DNA of 64,000 bases from Martelella alba (lineage in GTDB: Bacteria > Pseudomonadota > Alphaproteobacteria > Rhizobiales > Rhizobiaceae), in assembly GCF_006516955.1 (NCBI RefSeq), contig NZ_VHLG01000002.1, forward strand, positions 248,001 to 312,000. Direction: 5' to 3'. Of this stretch, positions 55,921 to 64,000 are shown in pieces. The position numbers and the translations under genes are program-made. The notes under the pieces are model-generated. The model worked only from the letters and a program-made list of their open reading frames with translations. It had not been told where the DNA came from and made no database searches. Within the stretch, counting starts at the first letter, position 1, and every line of letters starts with the position of its first letter.

Positions 55921-57306
55921 ATGACCGATCTTTCCGCGCTTCTGGCGCGTGCCGACAGCAACCTTCCTTCCAGCCTCGACAAGCTTTTCGAGCTCCTGCG
56001 CATTCCCTCGATATCGACCGATCCGGCCTATAAGGCCGATTGCGCCAAGGCAGCGGACTGGCTTGTCGGTGAATTGAAGACGCTGGGCTTTATCGCACGA
56101 ACCGTTCCCACCGCCGGCCATCCTATGGTGATTGCCGACAGCCCCGAAGCGCCTGAAGGTGCGCCACATGTGCTGTTTTACGGCCATTATGACGTTCAGC
56201 CCATTGATCCGATCGATCTGTGGAACGATGACCCCTTCGATCCGAAGGTCAAGGAGGTCGAGCCCGGTCACAAGATCCTGACCGGACGCGGCACCTCCGA
56301 TGACAAGGGCCAGTTGATGACCTTTCTGCAGGCGCTCAGGGCCTATCGCGAGGAAGGCGAAACGCTGCCGGTCAAGGTCACCATCATGTTCGAGGGTGAG
56401 GAAGAATCCGGATCGCCATCGCTTCCGGCCTTCCTGAGAGACCATGCAGACATGATCAAGGCCGATTTCGCGCTTGTCTGCGACACCGGCATGTGGGACC
56501 GCGAAACACCCGCCATTGCCGCTTCGCTGCGCGGCCTCGTCGGCGACGAAGTGGTGATCACCGCCGCCGACCGCGATCTGCATTCCGGCTTCTTCGGTGG
56601 CGCCGCCGCCAATCCGATCCATATTATCGCCGATATCCTTGCCGGGCTCCACGATGAAACCGGCCGTGTGACGCTGCCGGGCTTTTATGACGGCGTCGAG
56701 GAAACCCCGGAACAGATCAAGCAGGGCTGGGCAAGCCTTGGCGAGACCGATCAGCGCTTCCTCGGCGAGATCGGCCTGGCGATCCCCTCCGGCGAAAAGG
56801 GCCGTTCCGTGCTGGAACTGACCTGGACCCGGCCGACGGCCGAGGTCAATGGCATTACCGGCGGCTATACCGGCGAAGGCTTCAAGACCGTGATTGCGGC
56901 AAAGGCCTCTGCCAAGGTTTCCTTCCGCCTTGTCGGCAGCCAGGATCCGGAAAAGATCCGCGAAAGCTTCCGCGCCTATGTGCAGTCAAAAATCCCCGGC
57001 GACTGCTCGGTGACATTCAACCCGCATGGCGGTTCGCCTGCCATTCATCTTGATTATGACGCCCCCTTCCTGAAGAAGGCGCAGATCGCGCTCAGCGACG
57101 AATGGCCGAAGCCCGCCGTTGTTATCGGCATGGGGGGGTCTATCCCGATCGTCGGTGATTTCCAGAAGCTGGGCATGGATTCACTGCTGGTCGGCTTCGG
57201 GCTCAATGATGACCGCATCCATTCGCCGAACGAGAAATACGAGCTGAATTCCTTCCATAAGGGCATTCGCTCCTGGATCCGCATTCTGGCCGCGCTGGCA
57301 GACTGA
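55921..57306 (+). CDS. M20 family dipeptidase
   Basis: A 461-residue zinc peptidase of the M20/PepV-CNDP-like group, probably cytosolic since it has no signal peptide. Metal site residues are in VLFYGHYDVQPIDP, GRGTSDDKGQLMTFL, FEGEEESGSPSLPAF and the C-terminal NDDRIHSPNEKYELNSF. It likely cleaves dipeptides or N-acylated amino acids; the exact substrate is not known. It lies behind the sRNA candidate and starts at an ATG directly after a TGAC context. Confidence 0.9.
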   Translation: MTDLSALLARADSNLPSSLDKLFELLRIPSISTDPAYKADCAKAADWLVGELKTLGFIARTVPTAGHPMVIADSPEAPEGAPHVLFYGHYDVQPIDPIDLWNDDPFDPKVKEVEPGHKILTGRGTSDDKGQLMTFLQALRAYREEGETLPVKVTIMFEGEEESGSPSLPAFLRDHADMIKADFALVCDTGMWDRETPAIAASLRGLVGDEVVITAADRDLHSGFFGGAAANPIHIIADILAGLHDETGRVTLPGFYDGVEETPEQIKQGWASLGETDQRFLGEIGLAIPSGEKGRSVLELTWTRPTAEVNGITGGYTGEGFKTVIAAKASAKVSFRLVGSQDPEKIRESFRAYVQSKIPGDCSVTFNPHGGSPAIHLDYDAPFLKKAQIALSDEWPKPAVVIGMGGSIPIVGDFQKLGMDSLLVGFGLNDDRIHSPNEKYELNSFHKGIRSWIRILAALAD

Positions 57307-57331
57307 GACAGCCGGACATTAAAAGCCTTGC

Positions 57332-57364
57332 AAGGCGGTCGCACCGAAAGGATGCGGCCGCCTT
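57332..57364 (+). terminator. Hairpin after the M20 peptidase gene
   Basis: AAGGCGGTCGCA pairs with TGCGGCCGCCTT across a 9-base loop. The T-run behind it is weak (CATCTT). Confidence 0.6.
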
Positions 57365-57492
57365 CATCTTGCATTCATCCTGTATGAGCGATTTGTGCAC
57401 TGCCGATTGCCGGCACGCCTTAACAGGGCCTTAAAGCCGCGCGAGCTATGATCATCGCAGCGGACCAGTGACGAGGATGGATATAAGGCCTT

Positions 57493-59655
57493 ATGGCGGG
57501 AAAGAAAAAAGCGCGCACCAAGCACGAACCCTCCCTGTTCGATAATGACAAGACGCCGCCACAGCGGCGCAGCACAGGTTCGGGCAAAGGCAAGAGCAAG
57601 AAGAGTAGCGCCCGCCGCAAGACGAGCAGGGGGCCGATCACCCGTACCGCACGGTTTGTGCTCTACTGGGGTGCCATTGCCGCCGTATGGTGTGTGGTCG
57701 CCGTTGCCGGCATCGTCATCTATTATGGCGCACAGATGCCTTCGGCCTCGACCTGGGCCATTCCGGACCGCCCGCCCAATGTCAAGATCGTCGCCGTCGA
57801 CGGTTCGTTGATCGCCAATCGCGGCGTGACCGGTGGCGAAGCCGTGCCGCTTTCGGACATGTCGCCCTATATTCCCGAAGCCATCGTCGCCATCGAAGAC
57901 AAGCGCTTCTATTCACACTTCGCCATCGATCCGATCGGTCTCGGCCGCGCGCTGGTGACCAACCTGATTTCCGGCCATACCGTGCAGGGCGGTTCGACGC
58001 TGACGCAGCAGCTGGCGAAGAACCTGTTCCTGTCCCCCGACCGAACGCTTGAGCGCAAGGTGCAGGAAGTGCTGCTCGCCGTCTGGCTGGAGACCAAGTT
58101 CACCAAGGACCAGATCCTCGAACTTTATCTGAACCGCGTCTATTTCGGCTCCGGCGCCTATGGTGTGGAGGCTGCCTCCCAGCGTTATTTCCACAAATCC
58201 GCAAGCGATGTCACCCTTGGTGAGGCCGCCCTTCTCGCCGGTCTCGTCAAGGCCCCCTCACGCCTGTCGCCAGCCCATGACCCGAAGGCTGCCGAAGACC
58301 GGGCCCAGGTGGTGCTGACGGCCATGCATGATCAGGGCATGATTGACGACGAGGACATGACAGCGGCCATGGCGCGCAAACCGACCAAGGCACCGAGCTA
58401 CTGGTCCGGCGCGCAGCATTATGCCGCCGACATGGTGATGTCCGATCTGCCCGATCTGATCGGCGATGTGAAGGGCGACATCATTGTCCACACGACCATT
58501 GACCCGCATCTGGAAAAGGCCGGCGAAGAGGCGATCCAGAACACGCTCGACAGCAAGGGCCAGAAATACCGCGTCAGCCAGGGTGCTCTGGTAGCGGTCG
58601 ACGCAACGGGTGCGGTGCGCGCCGTCGTCGGCGGCCGTGATTATGCCAAGAGCCAGTATAACCGCGCGGCGACAGCCAAACGCCAGCCCGGCTCCGCCTT
58701 CAAGCCCTTCGTCTACGCCTCGGCGCTGGAAATCGGTGACTGGCCTGATTCGGTGCGCAATGACGCGCCCATCAAGATCGGTGACTGGACGCCGGAAAAT
58801 TACGAGAAGACCTATGAAGGGCCGATCACGCTGACCGAGGCGCTGGCCCATTCCGTCAATACGATCGCCGCACAGCTGGTGATGGAGGCGGGCCCCGACC
58901 ATGTGGTCAAGCTTGCCCACCGGCTGGGGATTGAATCCGATATCGCCCCCAATGCCTCAATCGCGCTTGGCACGTCAGAGGTCACGCTGATGGAGCTGAC
59001 CAGTGCCTATACCGCCTTCATGAATGGCGGTTACAAGGCGACGCCCTATCTCGTCAGCTCAATCGAAACCTCATCGGGGAAATCGCTGTACAAGGCGGAT
59101 TTCGGCGCCCCGCCGCGTGTGCTCGCCCCGCAAGTGGCGGCCAATATGGACGGTATGCTGATGCATGTCGTCACCGAAGGCACCGGACGCAGGGCCGCCA
59201 TTGACGGCTGGCAGGTGGCAGGCAAGACCGGCACGACGCAATCCTCCCGCGATGCGCTGTTCATTGGTTTCACCTCCAATCTGACGGCTGGCATCTGGCT
59301 TGGCAATGACGACAACAGCCCGATGAAGGGCGTGACGGGTGGTACATTGCCGGCCGAAACCTGGCACAATTTCATGGCGGCGGCCCATAAGGGACTGACA
59401 CCGAAACCGCTTTATGGCGGCGGCAGGCTGATCGAACCTTCCAGCGCCCCGGCTGTCGCCGGCAATGGCGGCACAACCACGATTACAGATTTTCTCGGGC
59501 GGCTGTCCGGCAATGGTCAGCAATCGGCCCCGCCGACGGGCTCTGCATCACAAAATAACCAGGCAATGCCGGTGCCGCCTGGCGATGTCGGCACACAGCA
59601 GCCGCAACCGGCCCGGCGTTCAGGCGGCTGGTTGCAGCTTCTGGGAGGCGGTTGA
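57493..59655 (+). CDS. Bifunctional penicillin-binding protein 1A/1B-type
   Basis: A 720-residue class A PBP that polymerises and cross-links peptidoglycan. A basic cytoplasmic tail (residues 1-50) is followed by a membrane anchor (FVLYWGAIAAVWCVVAVAGI), then the transglycosylase domain with AIEDKRFYSHFAIDP and GGSTLTQQLAKNLFL. The transpeptidase has the serine of PGSAFKPF, the SxN motif HSVN and KTGTTQ. The C-terminus is Pro/Gln-rich. All catalytic motifs are intact. Confidence 0.94.
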   Translation: MAGKKKARTKHEPSLFDNDKTPPQRRSTGSGKGKSKKSSARRKTSRGPITRTARFVLYWGAIAAVWCVVAVAGIVIYYGAQMPSASTWAIPDRPPNVKIVAVDGSLIANRGVTGGEAVPLSDMSPYIPEAIVAIEDKRFYSHFAIDPIGLGRALVTNLISGHTVQGGSTLTQQLAKNLFLSPDRTLERKVQEVLLAVWLETKFTKDQILELYLNRVYFGSGAYGVEAASQRYFHKSASDVTLGEAALLAGLVKAPSRLSPAHDPKAAEDRAQVVLTAMHDQGMIDDEDMTAAMARKPTKAPSYWSGAQHYAADMVMSDLPDLIGDVKGDIIVHTTIDPHLEKAGEEAIQNTLDSKGQKYRVSQGALVAVDATGAVRAVVGGRDYAKSQYNRAATAKRQPGSAFKPFVYASALEIGDWPDSVRNDAPIKIGDWTPENYEKTYEGPITLTEALAHSVNTIAAQLVMEAGPDHVVKLAHRLGIESDIAPNASIALGTSEVTLMELTSAYTAFMNGGYKATPYLVSSIETSSGKSLYKADFGAPPRVLAPQVAANMDGMLMHVVTEGTGRRAAIDGWQVAGKTGTTQSSRDALFIGFTSNLTAGIWLGNDDNSPMKGVTGGTLPAETWHNFMAAAHKGLTPKPLYGGGRLIEPSSAPAVAGNGGTTTITDFLGRLSGNGQQSAPPTGSASQNNQAMPVPPGDVGTQQPQPARRSGGWLQLLGGG

Positions 59656-59711
59656 ACACCGCTTGCAGCAAGAAAAGCCATGCAAATGCCGTTATCACCC
59701 ATTGAACGTGC

Positions 59712-59740
59712 CTTGCAGAGCGTTTTTTCGCTCATTATAT
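59712..59740 (+). promoter_or_regulatory. Candidate dnaK promoter (heat-shock sigma factor type)
   Basis: CTTGCA at 59712-59717 and CATTATAT at 59733-59740 are separated by 15 bases. This resembles the alphaproteobacterial RpoH promoter (CTTG ... CNTATNT). It lies 110 bases upstream of dnaK. Confidence 0.45.
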
Positions 59741-59851
59741 AGCGCTCACAACGGTGATTTCGCCGCGTAATCGTTTAAGACCATAGCTCAAGGGGCCATC
59801 CATTGAATGCCTGACGGGTTCTGATGGCCTGCTACAAGGAGACAGCGAAAA

Positions 59852-61777
59852 ATGGCAAAAGTAATTGGTATCGACCTCGGAACCACCAACTCCTGCGTCG
59901 CCATCATGGATGGCAAGGACGCAAAGGTAATTGAAAATTCTGAAGGCGCCCGCACGACCCCGTCCATGGTCGGTTTTTCCGATGATGGCGAACGTCTCGT
60001 CGGACAGCCGGCAAAGCGTCAGGCCGTCACAAACCCGACGAACACGCTGTTTGCCGTCAAGCGCCTGATCGGCCGCCGTTTCGACGACCCGACCGTGACC
60101 AAGGACAAGGGCCTGGTTCCCTACAAGATCGTGCGCGGCGACAATGGCGACGCATGGGTTGAAGCCGCTGGCAAGCCCTACTCCCCCTCGCAGATTTCCG
60201 CGATGATCCTTCAGAAGATGAAGGAAACCGCAGAAGCCTATCTCGGCGAGAAGGTTGAGCAGGCTGTCATCACGGTTCCCGCCTACTTCAACGACGCCCA
60301 GCGTCAGGCCACCAAGGATGCAGGCAGGATTGCCGGCCTTGAAGTGCTGCGCATCATCAACGAGCCGACGGCAGCAGCGCTCGCCTATGGTCTCGACAAG
60401 AATGACGGCAAGACCATTGCGGTCTATGACCTTGGCGGCGGTACCTTTGACGTGTCGATCCTCGAAATCGGCGACGGCGTGTTCGAAGTGAAGTCCACCA
60501 ATGGCGACACCTTCCTTGGTGGTGAAGACTTCGACATGCGACTGGTCGAATATCTGGCTGCCGAGTTCAAGAAGGACAACGGCATTGACCTGACCTCCGA
60601 CAAGCTGGCCCTTCAGCGCCTGAAGGAAGCCGCAGAAAAGGCCAAGATCGAGCTGTCCTCGTCGCAGCAGACCGAAGTCAACCTGCCCTTCATCACAGCT
60701 GATGCTTCCGGCCCGAAGCACCTGACGCTGAAGCTGACCCGCGCGAAATTCGAAAGCCTTGTAGAAGACCTCGTCAAGCGCACCATCAACCCGTGCAAGG
60801 CAGCACTGAAGGATGCCGGTGTTTCCGCCAGCGACATCGACGAAGTGGTTCTGGTCGGCGGCATGAGCCGCATGCCCAAGGTTCAGGAAACCGTCAAGCA
60901 GCTGTTCGGCAAGGAGCCGCACAAGGGTGTTAACCCGGACGAAGTCGTGGCGCTCGGTGCTGCGATCCAGGGCGGTGTTCTGCAGGGCGACGTCAAGGAC
61001 GTTCTGCTGCTCGACGTGACCCCGCTGTCGCTCGGCATCGAAACGCTGGGTGGCGTGTTCACCCGCCTGATCGACCGCAACACCACGATCCCGACCAAGA
61101 AATCCCAGGTCTTCTCGACCGCCGAGGACAACCAGTCGGCCGTGACGATCCGCGTCTTCCAGGGCGAGCGTGAAATGGCTGCCGACAACAAGATCCTCGG
61201 CCAGTTCGACCTCGTCGGCCTGCCGCCGGCACCGCGCGGCGTTCCGCAGATCGAAGTGACCTTCGATATCGACGCCAACGGCATCGTTCAGGTTTCGGCC
61301 AAGGACAAGGGTACCGGCAAGGAACAGCAGATCCGTATCCAGGCTTCGGGTGGCCTCTCCGACGCCGACATCGACCAGATGGTCAAGGATGCCGAATCGC
61401 ACGCCGAGGAAGACAAGAAGCGTCGTGCTGGTGTTGAAGCCAAGAATCAGGCCGAAAGCCTTGTTCACTCCAGCGAGAAGTCGCTGGCAGAACATGGTGA
61501 CAAGGTTTCCGAAGAAGACCGCAATGCCATCCAGGCTGCGATCGATGCGCTGAAGGAAGCCGTTGCTGCCGAAACGCCGGACGCCGAAGACCTGCAGGCC
61601 AAGACCCAGACCCTCATGGAAGCTTCCATGAAGCTTGGCCAGGCGATCTATGAAGCCCAGCAGGCTGATGAAACGGCACAGGCCTCGGCTGACGCCCAGA
61701 AGGACGCCGACAGCGATGTTGTCGATGCCGATTTCGAAGATGTCAGCGACGACGACGACAAGAAGAAGTCGGCCTGA
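59852..61777 (+). CDS. dnaK: Chaperone DnaK (Hsp70)
   Basis: ATP-dependent chaperone, 641 residues. [39 protein letters not shown] and [20 protein letters not shown] are the three Hsp70 signatures. The substrate-binding domain follows from about residue 390, and the C-terminus ends in an acidic tail ([14 protein letters not shown]). AAGGAGA is placed well before the ATG. dnaJ lies 93 bases downstream. Confidence 0.98.
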   Translation: MAKVIGIDLGTTNSCVAIMDGKDAKVIENSEGARTTPSMVGFSDDGERLVGQPAKRQAVTNPTNTLFAVKRLIGRRFDDPTVTKDKGLVPYKIVRGDNGDAWVEAAGKPYSPSQISAMILQKMKETAEAYLGEKVEQAVITVPAYFNDAQRQATKDAGRIAGLEVLRIINEPTAAALAYGLDKNDGKTIAVYDLGGGTFDVSILEIGDGVFEVKSTNGDTFLGGEDFDMRLVEYLAAEFKKDNGIDLTSDKLALQRLKEAAEKAKIELSSSQQTEVNLPFITADASGPKHLTLKLTRAKFESLVEDLVKRTINPCKAALKDAGVSASDIDEVVLVGGMSRMPKVQETVKQLFGKEPHKGVNPDEVVALGAAIQGGVLQGDVKDVLLLDVTPLSLGIETLGGVFTRLIDRNTTIPTKKSQVFSTAEDNQSAVTIRVFQGEREMAADNKILGQFDLVGLPPAPRGVPQIEVTFDIDANGIVQVSAKDKGTGKEQQIRIQASGGLSDADIDQMVKDAESHAEEDKKRRAGVEAKNQAESLVHSSEKSLAEHGDKVSEEDRNAIQAAIDALKEAVAAETPDAEDLQAKTQTLMEASMKLGQAIYEAQQADETAQASADAQKDADSDVVDADFEDVSDDDDKKKSA

Positions 61778-61820
61778 GCATCCTGATCTGACAGGATAAC
61801 ATCACATCACTACCAAAAGC

Positions 61821-61842
61821 CCGGCCGCGCATTCGCGGCCGG
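61821..61842 (+). other. dnaK-dnaJ intercistronic hairpin
   Basis: CCGGCCGCG and CGCGGCCGG form a perfect 9-bp stem with a 4-base loop between the two genes. No T-run follows, so it may stabilise the upstream dnaK mRNA or reduce read-through to dnaJ. Confidence 0.6.
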
Positions 61843-61870
61843 ACATTCCTATAAAGAGGTTGGGACCTTT

Positions 61871-63010
61871 ATGGCAAAAGCGGATTATTACGAAACGCTC
61901 GGCGTCGCCAAGACGGCCGACGAAAAGGAGCTGAAGAGCGCTTTCCGCAAACTTGCAATGAAGTATCACCCGGACAAGAATCCGGACAATCCCGAGGCCG
62001 AGAAGAAGTTCAAGGAAATCAACGAAGCCTATGAAACGCTGAAGGACCCGCAAAAGCGCGCGGCCTATGACCGTTTCGGCCATGCCGCCTTTGAAAATGG
62101 CGGTCCGGGTGCCGGTGGCTTCGGCGCAGGCGGCTTCTCCGGTGCCGGTGGGTTCTCTGATATTTTCGAAGATATTTTCGGCGAGATGATGGGCGGTGCC
62201 CGCGGGCGGCGCTCCTCCGGTGGTCGCGAACGTGGCGCGGATCTGCGCTACAATATGGAAATCACCCTTGAGGAAGCCTTTGAGGGCAAGACGGCACAGA
62301 TCCGGGTTCCGACCTCGATCGTCTGTGACGAATGTTCGGGCTCCGGCGCCAAGCCCGGCACCAAGCCCACCACCTGCCCGACCTGTCATGGCGCAGGCCG
62401 CGTGCGCGCGGCTCAGGGCTTTTTCTCCGTCGAGCGCACCTGCCCGACCTGCCACGGACGTGGTGAAACCATTTCCGACCCCTGCCCCAAATGCCGCGGC
62501 GAAGGCCGTGTGATGCAGGAACGCTCGCTGTCGGTGAACATTCCGGCCGGTATTGAAGACGGGACCCGCATCCGCCTTCAGGGCGAAGGTGAAGCGGGCC
62601 TGCGTAGCGGCCCCTCGGGCGATCTCTATATATTTCTCTCCGTCACCCCCCATCCCTTCTTCCAGCGGGATGGCGCCGATCTGCATTGCGTGATCCCGAT
62701 CTCCATGACCCAGGCGGCCCTTGGCGGCAAATTCGAGGTGACCACGCTTGATGGCGCGAAGTCCCGCGTCGCCGTGCCGGAAGGTACCCAGACCGGCAAG
62801 CAGTTCCGCCTGAAGGGCAAGGGCATGCCGGTGTTGCGCTCGTCACAGCGCGGCGACCTTTACATTCAGGTCCGCGTCGAGACGCCGCAAAAGCTGACCA
62901 AGCGCCAGCGCGAGCTTATGGAGGAATTCGCTGAAATCTCCTCCAGCGAAAACAGCCCGGAATCAAACGGCTTCTTCGCCCGGATGAAGGACTTCTTCGG
63001 AACGGAATAA
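61871..63010 (+). CDS. dnaJ: Chaperone DnaJ
   Basis: Co-chaperone that stimulates DnaK ATPase, 379 residues. The J domain has HPD in [12 protein letters not shown] Gly/Phe-rich region ([15 protein letters not shown]) follows. The zinc centre has four CxxCxGxG-type repeats ([32 protein letters not shown]). The C-terminal domain is complete. Type I (full) DnaJ. Confidence 0.98.
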   Translation: MAKADYYETLGVAKTADEKELKSAFRKLAMKYHPDKNPDNPEAEKKFKEINEAYETLKDPQKRAAYDRFGHAAFENGGPGAGGFGAGGFSGAGGFSDIFEDIFGEMMGGARGRRSSGGRERGADLRYNMEITLEEAFEGKTAQIRVPTSIVCDECSGSGAKPGTKPTTCPTCHGAGRVRAAQGFFSVERTCPTCHGRGETISDPCPKCRGEGRVMQERSLSVNIPAGIEDGTRIRLQGEGEAGLRSGPSGDLYIFLSVTPHPFFQRDGADLHCVIPISMTQAALGGKFEVTTLDGAKSRVAVPEGTQTGKQFRLKGKGMPVLRSSQRGDLYIQVRVETPQKLTKRQRELMEEFAEISSSENSPESNGFFARMKDFFGTE

Positions 63011-63011
63011 A

Positions 63012-63057
63012 TAGTCGCCTCGCCTGCAGCCATATCTGCACGGCGGGGCTGACTTTT
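63012..63057 (+). terminator. Putative terminator of dnaKJ
   Basis: An imperfect hairpin in which GCCTGCAG and CTGCACGGCG pair around CATAT, followed by a short TTTT. It is the only hairpin directly after dnaJ. Confidence 0.45.
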
Positions 63058-63473
63058 GCAGCCTTGATCCTCCCGCCATCTATCAAGTCATTTGCGGATA
63101 GCAGCGCCTAACAAGGAGCCCGGATCCACAGATCTGGTCGCTGCGGATGCCGCCTTGCGACATCGCCGACATGACTTTCGTCAGCCTTTCCATTCCATCG
63201 GAACCTAAACCTGCGTTGACGCTTTATTGATCAAGAATTTGAATTTGATAGCGCAAACCAGCATTTGAGCGGTGCATACATACTTGAAAAGACACGTAAA
63301 CCATGTAATTTAGGACCCACATCTTATTGGAAAGGCGATTTTCTGTTGCTGCATTGCAACACTTACATGCGATGCGACACCAAGACGGATGAGAAAACAG
63401 AAATCTCCCATATGAGCTTTGACTAAAATAGCATTTTGACTATCTTACAAGATAGAAACAGAGGAGTTCCCTG
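63058..63473. other. AT-rich leader upstream of the terminal gene
   Basis: 416 bases without a credible gene and, especially from 63230 on, clearly more AT-rich than the surroundings. It contains GTTGC-TGCATT-GCAAC and the perfect palindrome CTATCTT-AC-AAGATAG at about 63440-63455, 20 bases before the start codon. This looks like a regulated promoter region. Confidence 0.5.
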
Positions 63474-64000
63474 ATGCCCCTTTCACGGTCATTCTACGCT
63501 GCGGCAACTGCCGTTGCCCTGACACTCGGTACGACGGCCGCGATGGGCGTTGCCGTACCGACTGCTGCTTACGCGCAGGCAGTGACAACACCGCAAAGCC
63601 TGCTCGCCGGGCGTATCGCCGCCAAGGTTGCCGCACTTGGTGCCAACCCGACGCCGGCACAGGTTCAGGCCGCTGTTGCCGATGCTGTTGCTGAGATTTC
63701 AGCCGCGACCAACACGACCTTCTCCACGCCGGATGTCGTTGGCGCGGTGAACGCGGTTGCCAACAGTCCCTCGGTTTCCTCAACGCAGGCAAAATCCAGC
63801 CTGAACACGACGACGGCAACAGCTGCAACGCAGACTGCTTCGCAGGTTAGCAATGGCGGTAGCGCAACCCGCTCAGTCAGTGTCTCGACGTCTGGTGGAA
63901 CAACCACTGTTGTGGACACGCAGACCGGCACCAGATCAGTGACGACAGGCAATCAGACCACCACCACCACGACAGGCGGCGGCACCACGACAACGAGCGT
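63474..64000 (+). CDS. Secreted Thr/Ser/Ala-rich protein (3' end outside window)
   Basis: The frame is open from the ATG at 63474 to the last base: about 175 residues, still continuing. A signal peptide is clear (FYAAATAVALTLGTTAAMG, cleavage likely after AAYA at residue 34). An Ala-rich helical part (AAKVAALGANPTPAQVQAAV) is followed by Thr/Ser/Asn/Gly-rich low complexity (TTTTTTGGGTTTT). GAGGAG precedes the start. The composition suggests an exported surface or matrix-type protein. No family can be assigned from this part. Confidence 0.75.
   Translation, partial: MPLSRSFYAAATAVALTLGTTAAMGVAVPTAAYAQAVTTPQSLLAGRIAAKVAALGANPTPAQVQAAVADAVAEISAATNTTFSTPDVVGAVNAVANSPSVSSTQAKSSLNTTTATAATQTASQVSNGGSATRSVSVSTSGGTTTVVDTQTGTRSVTTGNQTTTTTTGGGTTTTS

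Noticed and set aside
59735-61495. Open frame of 586 codons antisense to dnaK
   Set aside because: Mirror frame of a highly biased gene. It has no family resemblance, and dnaK on the other strand is certain.

Overview
The window reads as a chromosomal segment of an alphaproteobacterium of the order Hyphomicrobiales, most likely Rhizobiaceae or a close relative; I cannot name the genus. The reasons are the high-GC coding style, the block lysC-ptsP-prfA-prmC next to a DUF4167 gene, a cysteine-free ribosomal protein L36, a rhizobial-type C-P lyase cluster (phnF/phnGHIJKL, hexapeptide transferase, phnCDE1E2, DUF1045, phnMN), a btuB-btuF-btuC-btuD operon behind a cobalamin riboswitch, and interspersed palindromic intergenic repeats. 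I see no tRNA, rRNA, CRISPR array, prophage or intact insertion sequence.

Layout. 1-9051: the end of a cytochrome bd operon (cydB, cydX), a TPR protein, rpmJ, purEK, a YdcH-type small protein, an unassigned protein, a secreted serine protease, rpsA and cmk. 9052-9912: a gene-poor gap with repeat copy A. 9913-18569: a sodium:solute symporter, then on the minus strand DUF4167, prmC, prfA, ptsP and lysC (translation termination, nitrogen PTS, aspartate pathway). 18753-23660: the riboswitch-controlled vitamin B12 uptake operon. 23770-31993: pncB, a 2-hydroxyacid dehydrogenase and the yejABEF peptide transporter. 32148-38598, plus strand: mepA, glk, a decayed SDR gene, an ABC exporter, dapB, gpmA, with repeat copies B and C.

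38868-52042: a complete phosphonate import and degradation locus. A divergent GntR repressor (phnF) faces phnG, with two perfect palindromes between them. Import is by PhnCDE1E2, C-P lyase is PhnGHIJKL with PhnM, and PhnN makes PRPP. phnP is absent; a 2H-phosphoesterase (DUF1045) sits between transport and phnM and is a candidate for the missing cyclic phosphodiesterase step. 52078-63010: an SMR pump, polA, an M20 peptidase, a bifunctional penicillin-binding protein, dnaK and dnaJ. A probable small RNA with three hairpins and C-rich loops lies between polA and the peptidase gene. The window ends inside a secreted Thr/Ser/Ala-rich protein behind a relatively AT-rich leader.

The two most noteworthy signals are non-coding. 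(1) A short repeat family of about 130-212 bp with terminal inverted repeats has three copies. Each appears to lie in an intrinsic terminator, between the hairpin and its T-tract, flanked by a duplication of the terminator arm. (2) The three-hairpin RNA candidate resembles the rhizobial anti-Shine-Dalgarno sRNAs (alpha-r14/NfeR1 type).
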